A DNA stretch of 64,000 nucleotides from Amycolatopsis alba DSM 44262 (GCF_000384215.1 NZ_KB913032.1:8703605-8767604); one strand, 5' to 3'; numbered from the stretch's first letter, positions 35,564-43,696 are shown. The notes: a model not told the origin generated them from the letters alone. Program-made: numbers and translations.

Positions 35564-35962
35564 ATGCCCCGCAAGCGCCCGGACGTGTTCCGCTGGCTGT
35601 GGTACTCACTCGGCGGCAGGCTGCCCGAGCGGTATCACGACTGGATCCTCCACGACGCGACCACCGGAAGCTGGCGACGGCGGCACGTCGCCCGCAGCAC
35701 CGTCATGATCGCCCCGCTGTGCGCGGTGTGGCTGCTCCTGCCCGGCCCGCTCCCCCTGCGGCTGGCGATCGTGCTGATGGCCGCGCTCGTGGCGTACTTC
35801 TATTCGATGGCCTACATGGAGGAGAGCATCGAGCACCGGCTCACCAAGAACGGCTTCCCGCCGGGCATCGGCCGCCGGACCCGCGCGGAGGCCACCGCGC
35901 TCGCGGAAGCGGACGTCACCGAGCGGTATCTCGCGCGCTATCGCGACCAGGCGGGCGCCTGA
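35564..35962 (+). CDS. DUF5313 family membrane protein
   Basis: This 132-residue protein begins MPRKRPDVFRWLWYSLGGRLPERY, the hallmark N-terminus of the actinobacterial DUF5313 proteins (written here for its pattern RWLWYSLGG.LPERY.DWILHD). It then has two membrane helices (about 45-80, VMIAPLCAVWLLLPGPLPL and LAIVLMAALVAYFYSMAYM) and a charged tail. AAGGAG lies 7 nt before the ATG at 35564. It is divergent from the OhrR-like regulator and shares its operator, so it may be induced by organic peroxide or electrophile stress. Function is not established. Confidence 0.85.
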   Translation: MPRKRPDVFRWLWYSLGGRLPERYHDWILHDATTGSWRRRHVARSTVMIAPLCAVWLLLPGPLPLRLAIVLMAALVAYFYSMAYMEESIEHRLTKNGFPPGIGRRTRAEATALAEADVTERYLARYRDQAGA

Positions 35963-35997
35963 CGCCCGCCCCTTCGCGGTGCCGCCGCTGATCCGAT

Positions 35998-36050
35998 GTT
36001 GCGAAAGCCACTTTCGCAACGTTGAAGGTTGCGAAAGTGGCTTTCGCAAC
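35998..36050. repeat. 53-bp compound hairpin repeat, copy 1
   Basis: Two 23-bp units, each itself near-palindromic around GCGAAAGCCACTTTCGC, are arranged as an inverted pair with the 7-bp spacer GTTGAAG. An identical 53-bp copy is at 37123-37175, and a related hairpin is at 55854-55910. It lies between the DUF5313 stop and the stop of the convergent AbiEi-like gene, where it could act as terminator. Confidence 0.9.
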
Positions 36051-36065
36051 GCCCGCAGCGGCCGG

Positions 36066-37004
36066 TCAGGCTGCCCCGCTTCGGGCAAGGGCGGCCTGGT
36101 GGACCGCGACGAGTTCGTCGGCAACACGTTTCGGTTCCGTTCGCAAGCGGCTGGGCAAAGTCTGGAGAACCGCGATGCCAGCGGCCGCATACCTGGCGTT
36201 TCTCGCCACTGTCGCGGCGTACTGCTGCTTGCCGAAATGGAAGTCGTACGAATCGATCTCCCAGGCCAGTCGCGCGGCAACGAAGTAGCCATCGGGAGTC
36301 GCGATGTACTCACCGTTTTCGTCCCGCAGTTCGTGATTCCACAGAGGTTCCGGCAGACCGCTCGTCCTCCACACCGTCATCGCGTCGACCTCCGCGGCCG
36401 ACCTGGCTCCGTCGGCGATCCGATGCAGTGCTTCGCGCGGGATCGCGGTGCCACGGCTGCTTCCGGCATCGAGTTCGGCGAACAACTCCGAGAGACTCAC
36501 ACCGCACTGGACCGCGTCGGAAAGCAGAGACGAAACGTCCCGCCGGGAGCCAAGTCGACGGCTTTCGTCGAGAACCGATCGAACCAAGGGGGCCATCGGC
36601 ACTCCCGCCTCGACGATCGGCTGCGGCATCCGGATCGTCCGTTCGACGATCACATGCCCGGAACCGCCTATCTTGTGTTCGAGCGGAACAAGCAGGTGGA
36701 CTCGGAAAGGATGGTCCGGCAACGCTCGCAGCCCCTGCCGTCGGCAGGAAGCAGCTCCTGTCACCACCGCGTCCGGCCCCGCGTACAAGAGTGCGGCATC
36801 GACCAGCTGCCGTCGCGTCGGCGTCCCGGAGTGCAGCAGCAAGACTCCCGGCAGCAGCCTTTGCCACGGCTTTCCCGGACGACATCGTCGATAACAGGTC
36901 ATGGACGGAACACCGAGTTCCCCGAGCCGGGCGACAGTGATCACACCACCACGGCTGTGCCGATAGAGCCACTCGGGATCACGGGCCCACTCTCCGGATT
37001 TCAC
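36066..37004 (-). CDS. AbiEi-like wHTH / endonuclease-like protein
   Basis: This 312-residue protein has the two-part plan common in actinobacteria: an AbiEi-type winged helix at the N-terminus (VITVARLGELGVPSMTCYRR, WQRLLPGVLLLHSG) and a C-terminal DUF559/PD-(D/E)XK-like domain with PDGYFVAARLAWEIDSYDFH (D...E.D pattern). Such proteins are labelled type IV antitoxin-like, but no AbiEii toxin gene is adjacent. I chose the GTG at 37004, with GGTGA about 10 nt upstream. Longer in-frame extensions run into a hairpin repeat and are not plausible. Identical 53-bp repeats lie on both sides. The upstream region has three DnaA-box-like sequences. Confidence 0.75.
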   Translation of the reverse strand: MKSGEWARDPEWLYRHSRGGVITVARLGELGVPSMTCYRRCRPGKPWQRLLPGVLLLHSGTPTRRQLVDAALLYAGPDAVVTGAASCRRQGLRALPDHPFRVHLLVPLEHKIGGSGHVIVERTIRMPQPIVEAGVPMAPLVRSVLDESRRLGSRRDVSSLLSDAVQCGVSLSELFAELDAGSSRGTAIPREALHRIADGARSAAEVDAMTVWRTSGLPEPLWNHELRDENGEYIATPDGYFVAARLAWEIDSYDFHFGKQQYAATVARNARYAAAGIAVLQTLPSRLRTEPKRVADELVAVHQAALARSGAA

Positions 37005-37056
37005 GTCATGATCGTCACCGTTTCGAACAGTCGCGCGCCAGCGCCTTCCGCCGAAC

Positions 37057-37124
37057 TGTGGACAACTCGCCACACCAGCCCCACTGTGGATAACTCTCTG
37101 CGCGTTGGATAACTCTCCGCACGT
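37057..37124. promoter_or_regulatory. DnaA-box-like cluster with a 19-bp tandem repeat
   Basis: TGTGGACAA (37057-37065) and TGTGGATAA (37085-37093) are exact complements of the boxes TTGTCCACA and TTATCCACA, and GTTGGATAA (37104-37112) is close. All are in the same orientation. The last two sit in 19-bp tandem units (37087-37105, 37106-37124; 17 of 19 identical). They lie 50-120 bp upstream of the AbiEi-like gene. Confidence 0.5.
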
Positions 37125-37175
37125 TGCGAAAGCCACTTTCGCAACGTTGAAGGTTGCGAAAGTGGCTTTCGCAAC
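37123..37175. repeat. 53-bp compound hairpin repeat, copy 2
   Basis: This is base-for-base identical with copy 1 (35998-36050) and in the same orientation, 1,125 bp away. It lies 68 bp from the left end of the IS element, upstream of the AbiEi-like gene, so as a pair the two copies enclose that gene. Confidence 0.9.
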
Positions 37176-37242
37176 ACCGCCGCCGCGCACCCGCCCCGCC
37201 TGACGGCCGCCCGCGACCGGGCCGGATGAGCCGTCGCGGCTA

Positions 37243-38175
37243 GGGCGTGTCCTGTAAGTGATCTAGCTGGGGTTCGGTTGGATTGCGGTCGTGGTTGGTC
37301 GTGGTGAGTTGACGGATAAGGCATGGGCGGTGATCGAGCCGTTGCTGCCGCCTCAGCAAGGTGGTGGGCGGCGGTGGCGGGATCATCGCCAGGTCATCAA
37401 CGCGATCCTGTGGAAGTTGCGCACTGGAGCGCCCTGGCGTGACCTGCCTGATCGTTACGGGCCTTGGAAGACGGCGCATGAACGGCTGCGGTTGTGGACC
37501 AAGGACGGCACCTGGGACCGGATTCTCGACCGGGTGATCGTCAAGGACGACGCCGTCGGCGACCTCGAGTGGATCGTTTCCGTCGACTCGAGCGTGGTTC
37601 GGGCGCATCAGCATTCCGCCGGCGCCCGGAAAAAGGGGGACGCAGCGACGGAATCGAAGCCCTCGCCCTCGATGGGGAAGGACTCGGGCGGTCCCGTGGC
37701 GGGCTGAGCACCAAGATCCATCTCGCCGTCGACGGACGAGGCCTGCCGATGCGGTTCCTGCTCACCCCCGGCCAAGCCGGAGACAACCCGGAGCTGGTTC
37801 CGCTGCTGGACGGCATCACCGTCGCCCGGATCGGTCCCGGCCGGCCACGCTGCCGACCGGAGACGGTGATCGCGGACAAGGCGTATTCGCATCCGTCAAC
37901 CCGCCGGGCGATGCGAGACCGGCGGATCAGGTTCGTCAGTCCGGAACGGGACGACCAGGTCGCCCGCCGCGCAGCCAAAGGCCGCAGCGGCGGGCGACCA
38001 CCAGCGTTCGACGCCGAGGTCTATAAGCAGCGCAACGTGGTCGAACGGTGCTTCAACCGGCTCAAACAGTTCCGCGACCTGGCCACCCGCTACGCCAAAC
38101 GCGCCGCCTACTACCAGGCCGAACTCACCATCGCCGCGATCATGCTCTGGCTCCAATGACTTACAGGACACGCCC
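37243..38175 (+). mobile_element. IS5-family insertion sequence
   Basis: The 933-bp element is bounded by perfect 17-bp inverted repeats GGGCGTGTCCTGTAAGT (37243-37259; inverse 38159-38175). It is flanked on each side by TA, itself inside CTAG, consistent with the short TA-type target duplication of IS427-like IS5 members. It carries a two-frame transposase. The element has inserted only 14 bp before the start of the pseudouridine synthase gene. The ends and coding frames look intact, so it is probably recent and active. Confidence 0.93.
37291..38159 (+). CDS. IS5-family DDE transposase made by -1 frameshift
   Basis: The first frame (GTG at 37291 to 37707) holds the N-terminal DUF4096-like domain (LTDKAWAVIEPLLPP, GAPWRDLPDRYGPW) and the first catalytic Asp in VSVDSSVVRAHQH. 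The second frame, one base back (to 38159), holds LGRSRGGLSTKIHLA, the second Asp in VIADKAY, and the Glu in VVERCFNRLKQFRDL. The G-AAA-AAG run at 37629-37635 in the sequence GGAAAAAGGGGG is a good -1 slippage site just before the frames switch. Programmed frameshifting is usual in this group. Together the parts give about 289 residues. No stop or deletion breaks the combined frame. Confidence 0.9.
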
Positions 38176-38189
38176 TAGAGTGCGCGGTG

Positions 38190-39125
38190 ATGAGACGCAA
38201 GCTCCGCCCGCCGCTCCCGCCCCGGCACGGGCTCGACCCCGCGAGGCTCAAGATGCCCGCCGAGGGACCGTGGACGACGTTGCGGGAACACCTCGTCGAG
38301 CGGCTCCCCCGTGTCGCGCCCGAGCGGATCGCGGAGATGCTCCGCGAGGACCGCATCGTCGGACTGGACGGGCCGCTGGGCGTCGACTCGCCGTTCGTGC
38401 CGGACTCGTTCATCTGGTTCCATCGCGACCTGCCCGACGAGGTCGAGGTCCCGTTCGAGATTTCCGTCCTGCACCGCGACGAGCATTTCCTGATCGCCGA
38501 CAAACCGCATTTCCTCGCGACCATCCCGCGCGGACGGCACATTCTGCAGACGGCGCTGGTCCGCCTCCGCCGCGAACTCGATCTCCCGCGGCTCACCCCG
38601 GCGCACCGGCTCGACCGGGTCACCGCGGGACTCATCCTGTTCGTGATCACCCCCGAAGTCCGCGGCAGGTACCAGACGATGTTCCGGGACCGCTTGGTAC
38701 ACAAGGAATACGAGGCGATCGCGCGCTACGATCCCGAGCTCGCGATGCCGCGTGAGATCAGCAGCCGCATCGTCAAGGAACGCGGGGTCATCGCCGCGCA
38801 GGAGGTCGACGGGCCGCCCAACGCCGAAACCCGCGTCGAACTGATCGAGCACCGCGACGGCCTCGGCCGCTACCGCCTGCTCCCCGCGACCGGCCGCACC
38901 CATCAGCTCAGGCTGCACATGAGCGGCCTCGGGTTGCCGATTCTCGGCGACGACTTCTACCCGGAGCTGACCGAGACCCCGCTCGACGACTTCACCGAAC
39001 CCTTGCAGCTGCTGGCGAAGGTCCTCGAGTTCACCGATCCGGTGACCGGGGAACGCCGCCGGTTCGAAAGCAGGCGGACTCTCGATGCGTGGACGGACCT
39101 CGACGCGTGGCGCCGAGGTCCGTGA
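38190..39125 (+). CDS. RluA/RsuA-type pseudouridine synthase
   Basis: This 311-residue enzyme isomerises uridine in rRNA or tRNA. The catalytic motif is HRLDRVTAGLILF (Asp at the centre of HRLDR), followed by ATGRTHQLRLHMSGLGLPILGD, the RluA family's second signature. The N-terminal part is longer than in a minimal RluA, with a segment (LREHLVERL...IAEMLREDRIVGLDG) like an S4-type domain. The IS insertion lies 14 bp before its ATG (38190), so the original promoter and perhaps the ribosome site have been displaced. Transcription may now depend on the IS. Confidence 0.92.
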   Translation: MRRKLRPPLPPRHGLDPARLKMPAEGPWTTLREHLVERLPRVAPERIAEMLREDRIVGLDGPLGVDSPFVPDSFIWFHRDLPDEVEVPFEISVLHRDEHFLIADKPHFLATIPRGRHILQTALVRLRRELDLPRLTPAHRLDRVTAGLILFVITPEVRGRYQTMFRDRLVHKEYEAIARYDPELAMPREISSRIVKERGVIAAQEVDGPPNAETRVELIEHRDGLGRYRLLPATGRTHQLRLHMSGLGLPILGDDFYPELTETPLDDFTEPLQLLAKVLEFTDPVTGERRRFESRRTLDAWTDLDAWRRGP

Positions 39126-39132
39126 CACCGGT

Positions 39133-39738
39133 TCACTTCCGCCAGAACTTGATCCCGCTCCACGTCACCTTGACCGGTCCGGCGCCGCTGGCCGTCCGGT
39201 AGGCCCCGAACTTGTCGTAGTAGCTGCCGCTGCTGCTGCTCACGGTCTGCTTCAGCGAACCGTTGATGTACACCTTGTGCGTGCTCCCGACCTGGTGCAC
39301 GGTGTTGACCCGCACCGACGTCCCGACCGTCGCCCCGCTTCCCAGGGTCTCCCCGCCGTGGACCGCGTAAAGCCGCCCGCCGCGTTCGACCGCGAGCATG
39401 AAGTACGGTCCGGCGGTCGGCGCGTCGCGGAAGGTCTGTTTCAGGCTGATCCGCGTGCCCGCCATGCTGGTGATCCGGAACGAGCCCTCGAACTGCCGGG
39501 TCCCGCCGGTGTAGGTCACGTAGCGCCGTTCCGCCCGCTGGTCGCCGCTCCCGGTGGAGCAGGTCAACTCGAAGTCGAGCCCGCCGACCTTGCCGCACCC
39601 GCGTTCCTGGACGCTGAACGAGGGGCTCTCCGCCGTCCACGGCCCGGTTCCGACCTGGGCGTTCGCCGGCATCGCCGACGCCATCAGGCCGAGGACGGCC
39701 GCCGCGACCACCCCGGCGGTCCGAAGTCGTCTCCGCAT
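39133..39738 (-). CDS. Secreted protein, possible ConA-like/jelly-roll domain
   Basis: This 201-residue protein has a signal peptide (basic MRRRLRT, hydrophobic AGVVAAAVLGLMASAM, cleavage after ANA). The mature part is beta-rich and resembles the pattern of PL7/PL20-type polysaccharide lyases and other ConA-like domains: THKVYINGSLKQTVSSSSG followed by YYDKFGAYRTASG and a terminal VTWSGIKFWRK. The catalytic residues of the lyases are not evident, so it may be only a carbohydrate-binding protein. AGGAGG precedes the ATG at 39738. It has two Cys (RGCGK, LTCST) that could form a disulfide bond. Confidence 0.7.
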   Translation of the reverse strand: MRRRLRTAGVVAAAVLGLMASAMPANAQVGTGPWTAESPSFSVQERGCGKVGGLDFELTCSTGSGDQRAERRYVTYTGGTRQFEGSFRITSMAGTRISLKQTFRDAPTAGPYFMLAVERGGRLYAVHGGETLGSGATVGTSVRVNTVHQVGSTHKVYINGSLKQTVSSSSGSYYDKFGAYRTASGAGPVKVTWSGIKFWRK

Positions 39739-39861
39739 CCTGCCTCCTGCACACTCAGGGCGGCGGTGGTCCAGACCAGGACCAGGCTGCGACTGTACGA
39801 GCACGAACCGTCATCGGACAAGACGTTGACGCTCCGGCGTCCCGCTGATTGGGTAACGACG

Positions 39862-40464
39862 ATGATCCTCTCCATGACGGTCCTCGAAGGACTGGCGGCC
39901 GGGACGATCGACCTGGTCTTCCGGCGCTGGTCGAAACAGAACGTCCGGCCGGGCGACGTCCTGCGCCTGGAAGCCGGGGTGATCGAGGTCGACTCGGTCG
40001 AGATCGTCGACCCCGCCACCATCACCGACGCCGACGCCCTCCGTTCCGGGGCGGACTCGGCGAACGCGGTCCGCGGGACCCTGCGCGGCCCCGCGGACGC
40101 CCCGGTGTACCGCATCCGCCTGCTCTACCTCGGTCCCGATCCCCGGCGGGCGCTCAGCGCGGAAACCGAACTGTCCGAAAAGGACTTCGAGGCCATCCGC
40201 GACCGATTGTCCAAGCTGGACAGACGCCGCCCGTGGACCCACGAGACCTTGCGGCAAATCGCGGGCAACCCCGGCCGCCGGGCACAGGAACTCGCCGATC
40301 TCCTCGGCCGCGAGAAGGAACCGCTGAAGGTCGACATCCGCAAACTCAAGAACCTCGGCCTGACCCACAGCCTCGAAGTCGGCTACCGGATCTCCCCGCG
40401 CGGCGCGGCCTATCTCCGGCTCAGCCGAGGGACAGGACGGCCTGGGCCAGCAGGGCCGAGCTGA
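39862..40464 (+). CDS. PUA/ASCH-like N-terminal domain with C-terminal wHTH
   Basis: I do not know a named family for this 200-residue cytosolic protein. The first 100 residues (ILSMTVLEGLAAGTIDLVFR, then VRPGDVLRLEAGVIEVDSVEIVD) fit the short beta-barrel pattern of ASCH/PUA-type RNA-binding domains. The last 80 residues (HETLRQIAGNPGRRAQELADLL, PLKVDIRKLKNLGLTHSLEVGYRISPRG) read as a winged helix. A link of this kind could place it in RNA-dependent or translational control. Its 3' end overlaps the convergent DUF3100 gene by 44 bp. The second ATG at 39874 is an alternative start. Confidence 0.65.
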   Translation: MILSMTVLEGLAAGTIDLVFRRWSKQNVRPGDVLRLEAGVIEVDSVEIVDPATITDADALRSGADSANAVRGTLRGPADAPVYRIRLLYLGPDPRRALSAETELSEKDFEAIRDRLSKLDRRRPWTHETLRQIAGNPGRRAQELADLLGREKEPLKVDIRKLKNLGLTHSLEVGYRISPRGAAYLRLSRGTGRPGPAGPS

Positions 40465-41686
40465 AGAAGGAACCGGCGAAAACGAGAAGGGTGACGACGA
40501 CCGCGCGCCAGCTCAGGGTCCGCAGGATCTTCAGCTGCCGGATGGTCACGCACAGACCCACGCAGCCGAGCACCGCGGTGGCCACTGTCAGCAGGTCGAC
40601 GGCGGACATGGTCCGCAGCATGACCGCCGACCACGGCAGCCCTGGAACGGCCAATGCGGCACCGACGAGCGCCGCCCAGAGCACCGTCGGCACGAACCGG
40701 CCGGTCCGGCTGCCGAGGATCCGCACCCCGAAGGCAAGGACGAGCAGCACCGACGCCCCCGGCACCGCCTGCCATCCCGAGGTGACGAGGACCAGCACGG
40801 TCACGGCCGAGCCTGCCACCAGCCGGGAGGCCACGACGGGCGCCTTCGCCTCGGCCGGGTCCCCGGATCCCAGCCGATTCCGCACGGCGGAAGGCGAACG
40901 GTACAGCCGCTCCAGCACCGGAAGAACGACGAAGGCGCCCAGCAGCACGGTGGTGACGTAGGTCAGTACATCGCTGGCCGTCGCGAGCGCGAGAATCTCG
41001 TCCTGGGGCAGGTCACGGGAACCGTGCGCCAGTGAACCCGCGCACGAGATCGTCATGCCTCCGCTGCCGACCCCGCAGGCCATCGCCAGTGCCGTCGAAC
41101 TGAACAACGGAATCGCCGAGCCGACGCCCGCGAGTGCCGAGAAGAACAAGGACCCGAACAGCGTGCCGCAGATGTAGGTCGCGAGAACGCCGGAGCCTTC
41201 CGGCCCGGAGACGCCGTACCGTTCGGTCACCAGCGCGATGCTGGGTTCGCGGCCGATGGAGAAGGTGGCGCCGATGCTCGCGCGGCCGAAGCCGAGCAGC
41301 AGCGCCGCCGGGAAGGCCAGCAGCACCGTCCCGGCCTTTCCGAGGCTCTGCACGAGGATCGCTGGTCCGGCCTCGACGATCGTCGGAAGCGCCGCGCCCA
41401 GCACGACCCCGGCTCGCACCACGAAGACCACCGTCAGCAGTTGGAGGATCTTCCCGGCGAAGGACCAGACCAGCGCGGCCGTGTCGGGCCGCCGCCAGGA
41501 CAGCGCCAGATTGACGGCGACCGTGATCACGAAAGCGAAGAAAAGCGGCAGCAGGACGAGTGTGAACGAACCGATCCGTAGCTCCAGCGCGCCCGCGTAC
41601 ACCGTTCCCACGGTGACCAGCACACACAGCGTGGTCACCGCGATGGCGACCCTTGTCCCGATCTTGGCGTTCGATGGTCTGGCCAT
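40421..41686 (-). CDS. DUF3100 family membrane protein (putative transporter)
   Basis: This 421-residue polytopic protein of about 10-12 helices matches the DUF3100 group. The conserved signature segments are GKAGTVLLAFPAALLLGFGR with GATFSIGREPSIAL, YICGTLFGSLFFSALAG, and MACGVGSGGMTISCAGSLAH. Members are thought to be small-molecule transporters, but no substrate is established. The ATG at 41686 was chosen after a G-rich stretch. It is divergent from the AlkB-like gene and starts only 57 bp from the SOS box in between, so it might respond to it. Confidence 0.85.
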   Translation of the reverse strand: MARPSNAKIGTRVAIAVTTLCVLVTVGTVYAGALELRIGSFTLVLLPLFFAFVITVAVNLALSWRRPDTAALVWSFAGKILQLLTVVFVVRAGVVLGAALPTIVEAGPAILVQSLGKAGTVLLAFPAALLLGFGRASIGATFSIGREPSIALVTERYGVSGPEGSGVLATYICGTLFGSLFFSALAGVGSAIPLFSSTALAMACGVGSGGMTISCAGSLAHGSRDLPQDEILALATASDVLTYVTTVLLGAFVVLPVLERLYRSPSAVRNRLGSGDPAEAKAPVVASRLVAGSAVTVLVLVTSGWQAVPGASVLLVLAFGVRILGSRTGRFVPTVLWAALVGAALAVPGLPWSAVMLRTMSAVDLLTVATAVLGCVGLCVTIRQLKILRTLSWRAVVVTLLVFAGSFFSSALLAQAVLSLG

Positions 41687-41742
41687 AGCCGTTGTCAGCC
41701 CCCTGGAACCCACCGTAGCGAAGATCCATCCGCGAAGACTAC

Positions 41743-41758
41743 TCGAACACGCGTTCGA
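41743..41758. promoter_or_regulatory. LexA-type SOS box
   Basis: TCGAACACGCGTTCGA matches the actinobacterial LexA consensus TCGAAC-N4-GTTCGA at every fixed position. It lies 33 bp before the AlkB-like ATG and 57 bp before the divergent DUF3100 start. Confidence 0.8.
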
Positions 41759-41791
41759 CAAATGATCGAATACGGGGTAAGTTCGGTTGCC

Positions 41792-42418
41792 ATGACCCCC
41801 GCCCTGCAAGCCTCACTGTTCGACGAGTGCGCCGCCCTCGGGCTCGGCTCGCTCGGCGGGCTGCGGCGCACCGAGCTGACCCGTGGCGCCTGGATCGACG
41901 TGCTGCCGGGCTGGCTCGCCGGAGCGGACGAACTGTTCACCCGGCTCGCCGAAGACGTGCCCTGGCAAGCCGAACGACGGCAGATGTACGACCGTGTCGT
42001 CGCCGTTCCCCGGCTGCTGAGCTACTACCGCGAGAACAGCCCGCTGCCCCACCCGCTCCTCACCGAGGCACGGGAGAGGCTCTCGGCGCATTACGCGGAC
42101 GAGCTCGGCGAGCCGTTCGTGACCTCAGGTCTGTGCTTCTACCGGGACGGGCGCGACAGCGTCGCCTGGCACGGAGACGACACCGGCCGTTCCCGCACCG
42201 AGGACACCATGGTCGCGATCGTCTCGGTCGGCGCCGCCCGGCACCTGGCGCTGCGCCCGCGTGGCGGTGGCGAGACGATCCGGCACGCCCTCGGCCACGG
42301 CGACCTGATCGTCATGGGCGGCAGCTGCCAGCGCACCTGGGAACACGCCATTCCCAAGACAGCCAAACCCGTCGGGCCGAGGATCAGCATCCAGTTCCGG
42401 CCGAGAGGAGTCGCCTGA
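41792..42418 (+). CDS. alkB-like: AlkB-type Fe(II)/2-oxoglutarate dioxygenase
   Basis: This 208-residue enzyme is of the AlkB class, which repairs alkylated bases or modifies nucleic acids. The iron facial triad is seen as the H-x-D in VAWHGDDTGRSR and a later His in WEHAIPKTAK; GPRISIQFRPRG has the 2-oxoglutarate-binding Arg. The MYDRVVAVPRLLSYYRE segment is the substrate-binding lid of AlkB proteins. A perfect SOS box upstream suggests LexA control, which fits a DNA-repair role. I chose the ATG at 41792, since 10 upstream codons (from 41762) lack support. It converges with the P450 gene, 3 bp apart. Confidence 0.92.
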   Translation: MTPALQASLFDECAALGLGSLGGLRRTELTRGAWIDVLPGWLAGADELFTRLAEDVPWQAERRQMYDRVVAVPRLLSYYRENSPLPHPLLTEARERLSAHYADELGEPFVTSGLCFYRDGRDSVAWHGDDTGRSRTEDTMVAIVSVGAARHLALRPRGGGETIRHALGHGDLIVMGGSCQRTWEHAIPKTAKPVGPRISIQFRPRGVA

Positions 42419-42421
42419 GAA

Positions 42422-43696
42422 CTAATCCAGCAGCACGGGCAGCGCGTCGACGCCGTAGACGATCGAGACCTTCCGGAAGCCGACCTCGTCCGGTTCGATC
42501 GCCAGCCGCATCTCCGGGAACCGGCGCACCAGCGCGGGATACGCGGTGCGCAGCTCCATCCTGGCCAGTTCGGCACCGATGCACCGGTGGATGCCCCAGC
42601 CGAAGGCGAGGTGCGACGTCGGCTCGCGGGTCGCGTCGAACTTCTCCATGTCTTCGCCGAGGACACCGTCGCGGTTCGCGACGCTGAGCGAGCACAGCAC
42701 GATGTCGCCCTTCGCGATCCGGACGCCGGCGACCTCCATGTCCTCCTTGGCGAAGCGCGGGAAGGCCATCTGCACGACCGTCAGGTACCGCAGCAGTTCC
42801 TCGACGAACTTGTGGACGGCGTCGTCGTCACCGCGGACGGTCTCGAACAGCGAACGGTCCTTCAGCAGCACGAGGGCGCCGAGCGCGAGCATGCTCGCCG
42901 TGGTCTCCAGCCCGCCGGTGAGCACACCGTCGGCGAGTCCGGCCAGTTCGCGGTCGTCGATCTCGTCGCCGTGCTCCTTGATGAGCATGCCGAGCAGGCC
43001 GTCGCCGGGGTTCTCGCGCTGCTTCTTGACGATGTCGTCCAGGTAGGACAGTGACTCCGTCATCGCGCCGAGTGACGCGCCGGCGCCGCCGAAGAGATCG
43101 AAGCGCGCGGTGCTCAGCCGCTGGAAGTCGTCGCGGTCCTCGTACGGGACGCCCAGCAATTCGCAGATGGTCAGCGACGGGATCGGCAGGGCGAAGGCCT
43201 CCCACAGGTCGACGGGGCCGTCCGTCTTCGCCATCGCGTCGAGCTGGTCGGCGACGATCTCGTCGATCCGCGGCGCCAGCCGTGACAGCCGCCGCATGGT
43301 GAACTCCGGCGTGAGCAGCCGCCGCAGCCTGGTGTGCACCGGAGGGTCGGCGAACCCGAGGCCGCCGGGGTTCTGGTCCTCGGTCACGCCCGCGTTCCCG
43401 ACCAGGTTCGTGAAGTCACTGCTGAACTCGGTCACCTTGCCGAGCACGGCCTTGGCCTCGTCGTAGCCGGTGACCAGCCAGCCGCTCATGCCGAACGGCA
43501 GGTCCAGCTTGCTGATCGGCTCCTCCGCGCGGACCCGGCCCAGCTCGGCGACCGGGTCGAGACCGTCCCGCTTCAGCGGCGTCAGGAGGTTGTCCGGGAT
43601 GATCGACATCTTGGACAGGTCGAAACCGTTTTTCTGCTGACGCGCGAGGTAGCGGCGGCCGATCCACGCCAGCACGCGCGAGCGAATGCTCCCCAT
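42422..43696 (-). CDS. Cytochrome P450
   Basis: This is a 424-residue soluble class I bacterial P450. The heme-binding loop is HLAFGWGIHRCIGAELAR with the Cys thiolate ligand, and the I-helix is VLTGGLETTASML, where Gly-Leu-Glu replaces the usual Gly-x-Asp/Glu arrangement (A-G-x-[D/E]-T-T). The K-helix region (KFVEELLRYLTVV) has the E-x-x-R pair. No ferredoxin or reductase gene is adjacent. The substrate is unknown. The ATG at 43696 gives a typical length for this class. It is divergent from a large ATPase gene, 256 bp away, and convergent with the AlkB-like gene. Confidence 0.93.
   Translation of the reverse strand: MGSIRSRVLAWIGRRYLARQQKNGFDLSKMSIIPDNLLTPLKRDGLDPVAELGRVRAEEPISKLDLPFGMSGWLVTGYDEAKAVLGKVTEFSSDFTNLVGNAGVTEDQNPGGLGFADPPVHTRLRRLLTPEFTMRRLSRLAPRIDEIVADQLDAMAKTDGPVDLWEAFALPIPSLTICELLGVPYEDRDDFQRLSTARFDLFGGAGASLGAMTESLSYLDDIVKKQRENPGDGLLGMLIKEHGDEIDDRELAGLADGVLTGGLETTASMLALGALVLLKDRSLFETVRGDDDAVHKFVEELLRYLTVVQMAFPRFAKEDMEVAGVRIAKGDIVLCSLSVANRDGVLGEDMEKFDATREPTSHLAFGWGIHRCIGAELARMELRTAYPALVRRFPEMRLAIEPDEVGFRKVSIVYGVDALPVLLD

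Noticed and set aside
37057..37124. Replication origin (oriC)
   Set aside because: Only three boxes, and no dnaA, dnaN, gyrB or recF near; kept only as a DnaA-box cluster.
35998..37175. CRISPR array from the repeated 53-bp units
   Set aside because: Only two copies, 1.1 kb apart and enclosing a gene; the units are hairpins.
37500..37710. Transposase frameshift as pseudogene evidence
   Set aside because: The -1 slip site G-AAA-AAG and the intact second frame are the normal expression signal in IS5-type elements.
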